Shown: positions 53,262 to 62,756 of the stretch, piece after piece
Layout of the letters: each line of letters begins with the position of its first letter
How positions within the stretch are numbered: the stretch's first letter is position 1
Assembly: GCA_963766935.1 (NCBI GenBank)
Contig: CAVYBY010000003.1
Location: 496,001-560,000, forward strand
DNA from: CAVYBY01 sp963766935
GTDB taxonomy: Bacteria; Actinomycetota; UBA4738; HRBIN12
Direction of reading: 5' to 3'
Length of the DNA: 64,000 bases
Notes under the pieces: generated by a model
Database searches by the model: none
What the model was told of the DNA's origin: nothing
The model's input: the letters and a program-made list of their open reading frames with translations, nothing else
Made by a program: the position numbers and the translations under genes

Positions 53262-54179
53262 TCAACCCGGCCGGTCCGCGGCGGCCCCGCGCAGCAGCGC
53301 AGCAAACCGCGGCGACGCCATCAGCGCGTCGGCGCGCGCCCATCGCTCGAGGGCCCAGCCCCAGAAGTCGTATTCGATCGAGGAGATCCGCGCCTGGATC
53401 GCGGCCCACAGGGTCCAGCCGACGTCGGCCATCATCGCGAACAGCTCCATCCGGGCCAGCTGAACGGGGTCGGCGCGGCCGAGGTAGGCCTCGAGGAGCT
53501 CGGCGCGAAGCTCCTCGTCGTAGCCGCACTCCTGCGCGGTGTCGCCGAGCTCGAAGCACGGGTCGTCGTTCCCGCTGTACTCGAAGTCGATGATCCACAG
53601 CTGGGTGCCGTCGTCGATGTAGTTCTCCGCGAGCAGGTCGTTGTGACAGGGAACCCGAGGCAGGGCGTTGACCGCGAGCGCCCGCTCGACCTCGGCCACC
53701 ACGTCCATCCGCTCGCGGAACCCCGGCGGGATCGGGACGTCGCGTTCGGCGACGATCCCCAGGTAGTACTCGGTCGTCCGGAACATGTCGAAGTCCTGGA
53801 GGAACCGCGGCCCCGCGTGCAGCCGGCGCAGCGACTCCGCCATCCGCGCCGGCATGCCGGCGCCGCGGAGCCGCTCGGCCGACATGGTCTCGCCCGGAAC
53901 GTAGTCCAGGACCATGACCGACCACTCGTCCAGGTACTCGACGATCCGGGGTGAGACGCCGGTCGTCGCCGCCGCCTCGGCGTTGAACCGTTCGTTCGCC
54001 CGGTCCACCGCGAGGAGGTCGGTCGCCTCGCCCGGGATGCGAACCACGTACGCGCTCGCCGGCGCGCGGACGAGGAAGTTCTCGTTGGTGAGGCCGCCGG
54101 CAAGCGGCGACACCTCGACCTCGCTCGCCCGCCAGAGCGTCACCCGTTCGATCACTTGGTCGATCGTCGGCCGGCTCAC
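53262..54179 (-). CDS. Choline-kinase-like phosphotransferase, second dehydrogenase-linked copy
   Basis: 305 residues. LTNENFLVRAPASAYVVRIPG, the catalytic loop CHNDLLAENYIDDG and WIIDFEYSGNDDPCFELGD match choline/ethanolamine kinases, including the FEYS form seen in true choline kinases. The start is GTG 54179, overlapping the stop of the dehydrogenase gene (GTGA). The longer upstream frame is the C-terminal part of that dehydrogenase in a shifted frame and is not part of the kinase. Confidence 0.88.
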   Translation of the reverse strand: MSRPTIDQVIERVTLWRASEVEVSPLAGGLTNENFLVRAPASAYVVRIPGEATDLLAVDRANERFNAEAAATTGVSPRIVEYLDEWSVMVLDYVPGETMSAERLRGAGMPARMAESLRRLHAGPRFLQDFDMFRTTEYYLGIVAERDVPIPPGFRERMDVVAEVERALAVNALPRVPCHNDLLAENYIDDGTQLWIIDFEYSGNDDPCFELGDTAQECGYDEELRAELLEAYLGRADPVQLARMELFAMMADVGWTLWAAIQARISSIEYDFWGWALERWARADALMASPRFAALLRGAAADRPG

Positions 54180-56565
54180 GGGTCGGCGACCTCGGCCTCG
54201 ACCAGCCGGCCGAGGACCTCGACCGCGGCCGACGGCGCCCGGCTCCATGCCGGCAGGCAGGTAGGCGGTGACGACGTTTCGCCCCAGGGTGAACCCGTAC
54301 GCGGCGCTGCGAACCCGGCTCGCCGGGCTCCCCTTCATCAGCACCGCCTCCCCTCCGTAGATCGGAAGGTACGCATCGTCTCGCCGACGAGCAACGTGCG
54401 AAGCCGCCGGCCGGGCCCGCCGGCCGCCCGCTTGGCCGCGAGCGCGTCGCGGCCGATGAACCCGGGCTCGTCCATCCGCACGCAGAACCCAGGCCCGCCT
54501 CGTCGGGGTCGTCGAGCATCGTGAGATCGGTTCCGAAAGAGCGGTAGCCCTTCTCGATCCGGAGCGAATCGAGCGCCCGGTACCCGGCGACCGCGACGCC
54601 GTGGGCGCGACCCGCCTCCCACAAGCGGTCCCAGACCTGCACGGCCCAGGACGGGTCGGCGAAGAGCTCCCAGCCGAGCTCGCCGACGTAGCTCACTCGC
54701 TGGGCGAGCACCGGCGCTCCGCCGATCGCAATCGGCCGCGCGCAGAGGAAGGCGAAGCCATCGTTCGAGACGTCGTCGTCGGTGGTCGCGGCCACGACAT
54801 CGCGGGCCGCCGGCCCCCAGATCCCGATCACCGCCAGCTCATCGGTCTCGTCGCGGATGCGGACGTCGCCGTCGGCCGGATCCACGTTCGCGCGCAGCCA
54901 GCCCAGATCGGCCGCGAGCGCGCCCGAGCCCGTCACGACACGGAACCGATCGGCGCCGAGCCGCGTCACCGTCACGTCCGCGACGATCCCGCCCCGCCGG
55001 TCCAGGAACTGCGTGTAGACGATCGATCCCTGCGGCCGGTCGATCCGGTTGTCGGCGACACGTTCGAGAAGCGGGAGCGCTCCCGGGCCGGCGATCCCGA
55101 TCTTGCCGAACGACGACAGGTCGAACATCGCGGCGCGTTCGCGGACGGCCCGGTGCTCCTCGCCGATCCGCGGCAGGAACGGCGGCTCCGTGAAGCCCCA
55201 GGCTCGCTGGTCGGCGCCGAGTCGCCGCCAGGGCTCGCCCGGGTTCAAGTACTCCGCCCGCTCCCATCCGTTCTTGACCCCAAACGCCGCGCCGTGCTCC
55301 TGGAGCCTGGACACAAGGGCGCTCTCCCGTTTCGGCCGCCCCCACTCGTCCTGGTCGAACGGGTAGCGCAGCCGGTAGTAGTAGCGATACGTCTCGCGCG
55401 CCGCCTCGGCCGTGTAGGAGGGGTCGGCGAAGACGCGGCCGAAGCGCCAGGCGCGATAGCCGAGGACGTCGAGCTCGGTCTCGCCGCCCGTTACCCACTC
55501 CGCGATGGTCTTGCCGATGCCGCCGGCGCCGCCGAACCCGTTGAGCGACATCCCGGCCGCCATGAAGAAGCCGCGCAGCCCCGGCACCGGACCGAGCAGC
55601 GGATTGCCGTCCGGCGTCATCGCGTCGGGATGGCACACGAGCTTCACGATCTGCGCGTCGGCGACGAAGGGAAACCGCCGGGCCGCCCCCTGCAACAGCT
55701 GCTCGAACCGGTCGAGATCGGGCGGGAGCGAGGTGCCTCCGTGCTCCCAGGGAACGCCGTCGACCCAGCGCGCCACCGGATTCGGCTCGTACCCGCCGAA
55801 CAGGATCCCACCGGCCTCGGACTTGCCGTACACGAGGTTGTCGGGGTCGCGAAAGCACGGCATGTCCGGCGGCAGCTCCGCGTCCGGGACGGCCTTGAGG
55901 GCGACGTGTTGGTGGTCGACGGGCGTCGAGGGAACGAAGACGCCGGCCATGGAGGCGACCCGCGGCGCCCAGATTCCCGCGGCGTTCACGACCACTTCGG
56001 TCTCGATCCGGCCGTGATCGGTGATCACGGCCCGCACCTCGCGCCGGGGCGAGAGCTCGATGCCGGTGACGCGGACGCCGGTTCGTACCGTCACGCCGAG
56101 CGCCTCGGCGGCGGCGGCCAGCGCGTGCGTCGCCCGGTGCGGATCGAGATGACCATCGCCGGGCACGGAAACCGCGCCGAACAGCGATTCGGCCGAGGCC
56201 GCCGGCATCAGCTTCCGCGCCTCCTCCGGCGACAGCAGCTCGACCTCGAGCCCGATCCCCTTCGCCCGCGACACGCCGCGGCGAAGCTCCAGCAGCTGGT
56301 CGGGGCTGGATGCGAATCGCAGGCTCCCGACGGTCTCGAAGACACCGAGCTGCCGGAACAGCTCGATCGAATAACGCCGGAACCGCATCATCGTCGGCGA
56401 GGGGTTGAACATCGTGACCAGACCGGCCGCGTGAAACGTCGAGCCGCTCGTCAGCTCGCCCTTCTCGAGCAGCACGACGTCGGGCCAGCCGGCGAGCCCG
56501 AGGTGATAGGCGACGCTGCAGCCCACCACGCCGCCGCCGACGACGACGACTCGGGCGCGGTCCAT
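54176..56565 (-). CDS. Dimethylglycine/sarcosine dehydrogenase-like protein, second copy (three frameshifts)
   Basis: About 796 residues after repair. DAO FAD domain (VVVVGGGVVGCSVAYHLGLAG, FHAAGLVTMFNPSP), middle segment, then GcvT domain with RPQGSIVYTQFLDRRGGIVADVTVTRL and VSYVGELGWELFADPSWAVQ. Breaks lie near 54495, 54355 and 54245; the pieces FCVRMDEPGFIGRDAL, LMKGSPASRVRSAAYGFTLG and VEVLGRLVEAEVADP rebuild the GcvT C-terminal end. The two copies share architecture but differ across their length, so they likely have different substrates. It lies in an operon with a permease upstream and a kinase downstream. Confidence 0.86.
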
Positions 56566-56587
56566 GGGTGGCTTCGACCGAAACGAC

Positions 56588-56611
56588 GGGGCGGGGGTTG
56601 CCCCCCGCCCC
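56588..56611 (-). terminator. Strong GC hairpin between the permease and dehydrogenase genes
   Basis: GGGGCGGGGG and CCCCCGCCCC pair perfectly (10 bp) around a 4-nt loop, followed on the minus strand by a weak T stretch (GTCGTTT). It may end or weaken transcription after the permease gene. Confidence 0.6.
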
Positions 56612-56626
56612 GCGTCCGCTCCGCCG

Positions 56627-58260
56627 CTACTCCGGCGGGATCTCCTGGAAGGCGTACTCGACCTTCACGCCCTTACTGGACTGCACGGCCTTCATGATCA
56701 TGTAGACGGCGAGACCGAGCACCGCCGTCCCGATGACGATGAAGTACGGCGTCCCGTTGCCGGCATACGCCAGGCCGAGGTCCTTCACGAAGATGAAGGA
56801 CACGACCATGAACCCGCCCAGCAGGAACCCGAGGGTCCCGAGGATCGTGACGAGCGGGATGTTGCCCACCTTGTACTTCGCCCCCGGCGACGCCTCGTAG
56901 AGCGCCTTCGCCCGGTACGGCAGGAGCGCCGCCGCAAGCGCGGACAGCACCATCACCGCCCCGTTCGCGAAGGTGACGCCGAGGGTCCAGTGGGCCCACT
57001 CGCCGATCTTGTTGAACCCCCAGATCACCGGCAGCGCCGCCAGGAAGTAGGCGAGGTGCGCGTTGGCCGGCGTCTTCCACTTGGGGTGCACGCGCGCGAA
57101 CCAGTCGGGCAACAGACCGTCCAGGCCCTGTGCCACCATGATCCGCGTCGTCCCGATGTAGCAGTTACAGACGATCTGGAACGAGTTCAGGATGAACCCG
57201 ACCCCGATCAGCAGGACGATGAACCAGCTGCCGGTGAGCCCCATGGCGATGAAGTTGGGGAACAGGATGTTCCCTCCGACGGTCGCTTCGGGCAGCCCGT
57301 ACCAGTACCCGGACGACGCCACGAGGATGCCGTCCTGGCCGAACCCGTGCCGCAGCGCGAGCGCGAGGACGATCAGCAACGCGGCCGTCGCCGTGAGCGA
57401 CCCGACCAGGATGAACACCTGGTTGCGGAACACGTGCGCGTTCTTGATCTCACCCCCCTGCTCCACCGAGTACGTGGCCCACTGCAGGCTCGTCCAGGCG
57501 ATCGGTGCGACCATCAACGTGCCGAACAGCCAGAACGGCGGGTTGAAGTTGACGCCCGCATCCGCGGCGGCGGCCTTGGCGGTCGCGAAGAATCCCTGAA
57601 CGCCGCCGACGCTCGTCGCGAACCCGTCGATCTTGGCGTGCGACGTGGCCGGGTCGGTGAACATGAACAGCAGCAGCACGATCCCGAACGAGATCAGGAT
57701 CGCGTACCACATGATGAACTGGAACCGGACGTAGTTGCGGAATCCGCTCACCAGCAGCACCATCGCGACGAACGCGTTCGCGACGCTCAGGATGATGATG
57801 CCGTTCGAGCCCGCGGCCCAGGTTCCGATCGTGGTGAACGCGTGGATCCCGGTCGTGACGCCGAGCCCGATGAACGTCGGCGCGACGCCGAGCGTCGCGA
57901 GCAGCCATCCGGACAGCGCCACCCATTGGAGGATCCACACGACGAAGAACGCGAACACCACCGTGAACCCGAACCCCCCACCGAACACGCGACTCTGGAA
58001 CACGTAGTCGCCGCCGGATCTCGGCAACGCCGTCGCGAGCCAGGCGTAGGCCAGGGCGATCGGCAGTTCGAACAGGAACGCGAACCCGATCCCGAGGACC
58101 AGGTTCGACCCCTGGAACGCCGTGGGGCCCAGAGATAGGTCCAGGGGAAGATGATCCCCATCGTCAGGATGTTGTAGATGAACGCCGAGTACGGCGACAT
58201 GACCCGGACCAGCCCGGACGCTCGCCGCGTGAATACCTGTGGAGCAACCGCCTCGGCCAT
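56627..58260 (-). CDS. APC-family amino acid/amine permease (one frameshift near the start)
   Basis: About 544 residues with about 12 membrane helices. The N-terminus MAEAVAPQVFTRRASGLVRV and helix 1 (IYNILTMGIIFPWTYLW) are in one frame; after a run of four C at about 58127 a missing base shifts to the frame with LPRSGGDYVFQSR, a conserved APC signature. Helices continue to SSKGVKVEYAFQEIPPE. Start ATG 58260 with GGGAGGGGG just upstream. It is the likely uptake system for the substrate of the neighbouring dehydrogenase. Confidence 0.87.
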
Positions 58261-58301
58261 ACCCCCTCCCTTCGTACGCCGGAGCGTTACCTGCACCTGC
58301 T

Positions 58302-59303
58302 CTATCCGGACGTGAACTGGTGTCCGATCACGTCACCTCCCTTGACGGAGACGATCAGCCCCCGCAACACCCCCTCCCCGTACTCGCTGCCCGGGTTCAA
58401 CGCGAGGGTCCGCCCGTAGTTGGTGAGCCCCCTCGCCTCGTGGATGTGACCGTGCAGTCCCACGGTCGGTTGGTAGCGCTCCAACGCGTCGGCGACGCTT
58501 TGCGCGCCGGCGCCGTAGTAGATCGGCTGGCCGTTCTCGATGAGCGCGGCCGGCGGCCACACCGAGGCGTCGAGCTTGAGGCAGGTGTCGAGGCCCGAGT
58601 CGAGCGGCGGGCAGTGGAAGTTGAAGATCGCCCGCGAGGGATCGGGCACATCGGCCATCAGCTTCTCGATGATGACGCCGATCTCCTCGTCGCTTCGTTC
58701 CCTCGGTGTCTCCCACGGCGTCGGGGTCGAGTAGCCGACCGTGACGATGACGTGTTCGTCGTCGACCGGGACGACGCGGTTCTCTGCGTTCACGACGCGG
58801 TCGAGCGTGACGTCGTCCAGCGCCGAGAGCACCTCGTCGGTGTCGTCGTTCCCGCCGCACAGGAAGACCTGCACGTGGGTTCCGGCCAGACGCTCCTCCG
58901 CCAGCTGGATCCACTCCGCGAGCCGCTCCTTCGCCAGCACGTCGAACAGCGTGTCGATCCGGTCCTGCTGCCCCTCGTACTCGCCGTACTCCTCGGGCTC
59001 CATCTCCTTCCAGTAGAAACCGAGCGTCTGGAGGTTCCGTTTGAAGTCCTTCATCTGCTCGGGGCCGTCGATCCGGTGGTTCTGCCCCTGCAGCCGCGCG
59101 CGCCAGGTGCCGCCGGCGTCGGCCACGATCGGGATGAGCAGCTTGCCCATGAGATCCCCGCCGAAGACCAGCGCGTCGACCTCGTAGAACTTCGCCGCGT
59201 TGAGGAACTTGCGGTACGTGGGCTCGGATCCGTGGATGTCGCAGGCGTAGAAGAGCCGGGTGGGCGCCGCCCCGCCCTTTCCCTTCCGCCCGAACATCGG
59301 CAT
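58302..59303 (-). CDS. Calcineurin-like metallophosphoesterase
   Basis: 333 residues. Metal motifs in order: FYACDIHGSEPTYR (D-x-H), VFGGDLMGK, CGGNDDTDE (GNxx form), FNFHCPPLDSG and GLHGHIHEARG. Hydrolyses a phosphomonoester or diester. The ATG at 59303 is one base after the stop of the nucleotidyltransferase gene, and GGAGG lies within that gene's end. The frame is intact. Confidence 0.88.
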   Translation of the reverse strand: MPMFGRKGKGGAAPTRLFYACDIHGSEPTYRKFLNAAKFYEVDALVFGGDLMGKLLIPIVADAGGTWRARLQGQNHRIDGPEQMKDFKRNLQTLGFYWKEMEPEEYGEYEGQQDRIDTLFDVLAKERLAEWIQLAEERLAGTHVQVFLCGGNDDTDEVLSALDDVTLDRVVNAENRVVPVDDEHVIVTVGYSTPTPWETPRERSDEEIGVIIEKLMADVPDPSRAIFNFHCPPLDSGLDTCLKLDASVWPPAALIENGQPIYYGAGAQSVADALERYQPTVGLHGHIHEARGLTNYGRTLALNPGSEYGEGVLRGLIVSVKGGDVIGHQFTSG

Positions 59304-59304
59304 G

Positions 59305-60072
59305 TCAGTTCGCCTCCACGGCGCTGAGCTCGCCCACGTCGCGGTACCACTTCTTCCGATCGCCGATCTTTGAGCGGAGCTTCCACCCCAGACCCTTGGG
59401 CGCCGCCTCGATCCGCTCGAGGAGCGTCCGGACCTGCTCGGCCACACGGGCCTTGTCGCTCGGCGCCGAGCTGCTCGTAGCTGGCGGCCATCTGCGAGAC
59501 CTTCTCCAGATTCATCGTCAGGGTTCGCCACCAGCCCCAGTCGTTCGCGCAGACGTCGACCACGCGCGCCGCGTTGATGCCACGGTCGTCGTCGGTCAGT
59601 GGGTGCTCGAGCAACAGGATGATCATGTCGATCAGGTCCTTCTCGTTGATCTCGACGATCTGCATCTTCTGCATCAGCAGCTCGGCCAGCGGGATCGTGT
59701 CGGGATCGATCTCGAGCCGGCCCTTCCACGGAACCGTGTGGCAGAACTCGAGCTTGTCGAGAAAGACGTCCAGATGCAGGCCGCTCGGACGCGGACTCGA
59801 GCACCAGCCGTGTGCCCTCCGAGTCCACGTACACCTGCGGATCGTCCGCATAGCCCGGCCTTGGCGAGCATGGTCCGGATCCCCTGCACGTCGCGTCCGT
59901 AGGCGGCGAAGTCGATGTCCGTGTACACGCGGCCGAGCCGGTCCTGGAGGTACGCGTGCTCGGGGCAGCGGCGGGCGAACGCGAGCGCGCCGACGAGCCG
60001 CAGGACGACGCCGTCCTCGCGCGCGAGATCCAGCAGCCGCCGAGCCTCGTCTTCGAACGCGGCCTTATCCAC
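59305..60072 (-). CDS. Nucleotidyltransferase-fold protein (three frameshifts)
   Basis: About 254 residues after removing three single-base insertions (near 59855, 59785 and 59470). The fold shows LRLVGALAFARR, the YTDIDFAAYG acidic pair and HLDVFLDKLEFCH with the third acid, as in minimal nucleotidyltransferases. A helical half follows with LIDMIILLLEHPL. The substrate is unknown. The GTG start overlaps the deoR stop by eight bases. It sits between DeoR and a phosphoesterase, so a nucleotide-linked intermediate is conceivable. Confidence 0.75.
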
Positions 60073-60877
60073 CCGAGCGGCTCCCCGCGGGGACCCGCGC
60101 GCCGGCGATCACGCCGGATGCCCCGCTCCTCGAGCTCCTCCCGGTAGTCCTCGTCGATCGCGTCGTCGGTCACGAGGCTGGCGATCCGCTCGATCGGCGC
60201 GATCCCGAACTCGGCGACCGTCCCCACCTTGGAATGGTCGGCGACGCCGACGACCGGGCCCTGCGTCTGCTCGATCATGACGCGCGCGATCTCGGCCTCC
60301 GGGGCCGCCGGGGTCGTGAGCCCGATCGGAGGCTCAGCCCCTCGACGCCGATGAAGGACCGGCTCGCGAACACCCGCCGCACCGTCTCGGTCGCGAACGC
60401 GCCGACGCACGAGTTCGATGGCGGCCGGTACTCGCCGCCGACCAGGATCAGCTGCAGATCGGGCCGGCCGGCCGCCTCCGAGCGCCATCCCCACGTGGTT
60501 CGTGACCACCTTGACGTCCGGGCGCGTCGAGGTGCCGGAACACCTCGAGGGTCGTCGTGCCGCCGTTGAGAAAGATCGTCTCGCCCGCACCGACGAGCCG
60601 GGCGGCCCGGCGGCCGATCGTTCTCTTCTCGGACGCGTGGCGACCGGCCGCCTCCAGGAAGGGCGGCTCGGCGCGCATCCGTCGGGCCCGGATCGCGCCG
60701 CCGTGGGTGCGCTCGAGGACTCCGCGGCCCTCCAGCTCCTCCAGGTCCCGGCGGATCGTGACCTCTGAGACACGCCGAGTGACGTCCGCGAGCATCGAGA
60801 CCCGCACGGACGAGCGCTCGCTGGACGAGCGACTCGATCAGCCGGTGTCGTTCCGCGGGAAGCGGTTGCTGCTCCAC
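60065..60877 (-). CDS. DeoR-family transcriptional regulator (five frameshifts)
   Basis: About 269 residues once repaired. The N-terminal DeoR helix-turn-helix reads VTRRVSEVTIRRDLEELEGRGVLERTHGGA. The DeoRC sensor domain has TIFLNGGTTTLEVFRHL, LILVGGEYRPPSNSCVG and VGVADHSKVG, a site that usually binds a phosphorylated sugar or similar effector. GTG start at 60877. Four extra bases and one missing base are needed; no fragment is absent. It heads the minus-strand operon and is divergent from etfB. Confidence 0.83.
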
Positions 60878-61025
60878 GCCTGCCCCTTCCGGGTCGCCCG
60901 ATCCCGATCGAACGGGTCATCGGGGATGACCGAACAGGAGCGAGTGTGTTCGTTCCCGACCGTGAACGCAAGACCGGCGCGGAGCGCGTACGATCCGCGA
61001 GAACGGACCGAGCCGGAGGCCGAAC
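60878..61025. promoter_or_regulatory. Divergent control region between DeoR and EtfB genes with two inverted repeats
   Basis: GGTCATC-GGG-GATGACC (60915-60931) and CGAACA-10 nt-TGTTCG (60931-60952) are perfect inverted repeats in tandem. The second resembles DeoR-family half-sites. A TACGAT -10 box (60989-60994) precedes the etfB ribosome site GGAGG (61015-61019). Confidence 0.55.
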
Positions 61026-61789
61026 GTGCACGTCTGGCGCTCGTCAAGCAGATCCCCAATCCGCAGGGCTCACCCGGAGCTGGGGCCCGACCACCTTCTG
61101 GTGCGGACCGGCGCCGACGGGGCGCTCGACCCGGGCGACGAGTACGGGCTGGAGCTCGGGCTCCGGCTGACCGAGGCCGCGGCGGCGAGGTCACGGTCCT
61201 GTCGATGGGTCCGGAGGAAGTCGGCGAGCGCCGTCCAGCGGGCGCTGGCGATGGGCGCCGCCGACGGGGTCCTCGTCACGGATCCGGCGCTCCGCGGCGC
61301 CGACGCCCTGGCGACCGCGCGCGTGCTCGCCGCCGCGATCGGACGCGGACCGTTCGACCTGTGGTCGCCGGCGCGGAATCGACCGACGGCTACACCGGCA
61401 CCGTGCCCGTCACCGTCGCCGAGCTGCTGGGCGTCCCGAGCGTCACCGCCGTGCGGAGCCTCGAGGTCGCCGAGCGAGGAGATCCGGGTGGAGCGCCAGA
61501 CCGAGACGGGCACCGATCTCGTGTCGTGTGCCCGCTCCCGGCCCTCGTGACGGTGACCGCCGGCGCCACCGAGCCCCGCTACCCCAGCCTCAAAGGCATC
61601 ATGGGCGCCAAGCAGAAGCCGCTCGAACGGCTGTCACTGGCCGACCTCGGGATTTCGCCCGACGCAGTGGCGCCACGCAGCGGTGGTCTCGGTCGCCGAT
61701 GCGGCGCCGAAGGCCGGGGGCGAGGTGATCGGCGAGGCCGACGCGGTCTCGCGGATCGTCGAGCTGCTCGCCAGGCAAAGGCGATCTGA
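61026..61789 (+). CDS. etfB: Electron transfer flavoprotein beta subunit (several frameshifts)
   Basis: ALVKQIPNPQG, DHLLVRTGADGALDPGDEYGLELGLRL, GEVTVLSMGPE, AVQRALAMGAADGVLVTD, STDGYTGTVPVTVAELLGVPSVTAV, and PSLKGIMGAKQKPL appear in order but in different frames, giving the whole EtfB chain of about 250 residues. Carries electrons, with EtfA, from acyl-CoA and N-methyl-amine dehydrogenases. GTG start with GGAGG 6 nt upstream. At least six single-base changes are needed. Confidence 0.85.
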
Positions 61790-61792
61790 GTC

Positions 61793-62756
61793 GTGGGCGA
61801 GGTCTGGGTCTACGCGCAGGTCTCGCCGGACGGACCGCATCCCTCTGCGCTGGAGCTCCTGACGAAGGCGCGCGAGCTCGGCGACCCCGTCGAGGCCGTT
61901 GCGCTGGGTCCCGGGGCGACCGCGAGCCGCCGGGGCGCTGGGTGAGCACGGCGCGCGCAGCGGGTGCTTCGCGAGCGACGACGCCGTGTTCTCGGATCAT
62001 CCCGGCCGGCCGGCGGGCCACGTGCTGGCCGGGTTGATCGAGCAGCACCGCCGGCAGCTCGTGCTGTTCCCGACGACCTACGAGGGACGCGACGTCGCCG
62101 GACGGCTCCAGGCGCGAACCCGCTCCGCGTTGATGAGCAACGCGACCGACGTGCTGGCGGCCGATCGCGCGCGGACCGAGATCTTCGGCGGCACGAAGAT
62201 CGTCGACGTCGAGCTCTCCGGCCCCGACCCGAAGATTGTTCTCGTGCGGCCGCACTCGTTCGAGGCGGAGCCGGCGGGCGGGACCGCCGAGGTCGTGGCG
62301 GTCGAGGCCGCCGTGCCCGACGACCTGCGGTCGGCGACGGTCCTCGAGCGCCGCCGCGAGGCCTCGAGCGGCCCGACGCTGGACGGCGCGAAGGTGGTGA
62401 TCGCCGGGGGCCGCGGGCTCGGCGGCCCGGAGGCGTTCGCCATGCTCGACGAGCTCGCCGAGGCGATCGGCGGGGCCGCGGTCGGCGCATCGCGGGCCGC
62501 GGTCGACGCCGGCTGGGTTCCGTACGCGATGCAGATCGGCCAGACCGGCAAGACGGTGAAACCCGACGTCTACGTCGCGGTCGGGATCAGCGGCGCGTTG
62601 CAGCACATCGTCGGGATGAAGGGCGCGCGCCGGATCGTCGCGATCAACAAGGACGCCGACGCGCCCATCATGCGCATGGCCGATCTGGGCGTGGCCGGCG
62701 ACCTGTTCAAGATCGTCCCGGCGATCACCGAGGAGATCCGCCGACGGAGGTCCTGA
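61793..62756 (+). CDS. etfA: Electron transfer flavoprotein alpha subunit (one frameshift)
   Basis: About 320 residues after removing one extra base near 61922. VWVYAQVSPDGPHPSALELLTKA opens the chain. The FAD domain reads VVIAGGRGLGGPEAFAMLDELAEAIG, AVGASRAAVDAGWVPYAMQIGQTGKTVKPDVYVAVGISGALQH and IVAINKDADAPIMRMADLGVAGD, a textbook EtfA end. GTG 61793 lies 3 nt after the etfB stop. Confidence 0.9.

Noticed and set aside
53227..54175. C-terminal extension of the second GcvT dehydrogenase in its original frame
   Set aside because: After the first frame break the sequence becomes Arg/Gly/Pro noise; the true C-terminal pieces lie in the neighbouring frames and the kinase gene occupies this stretch.
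54338..54344. Longer kinase start at 54344
   Set aside because: The extra N-terminal residues match the GcvT C-terminal segment, not a kinase; the GTG at 54179 overlaps the dehydrogenase stop as in the other operon junctions.
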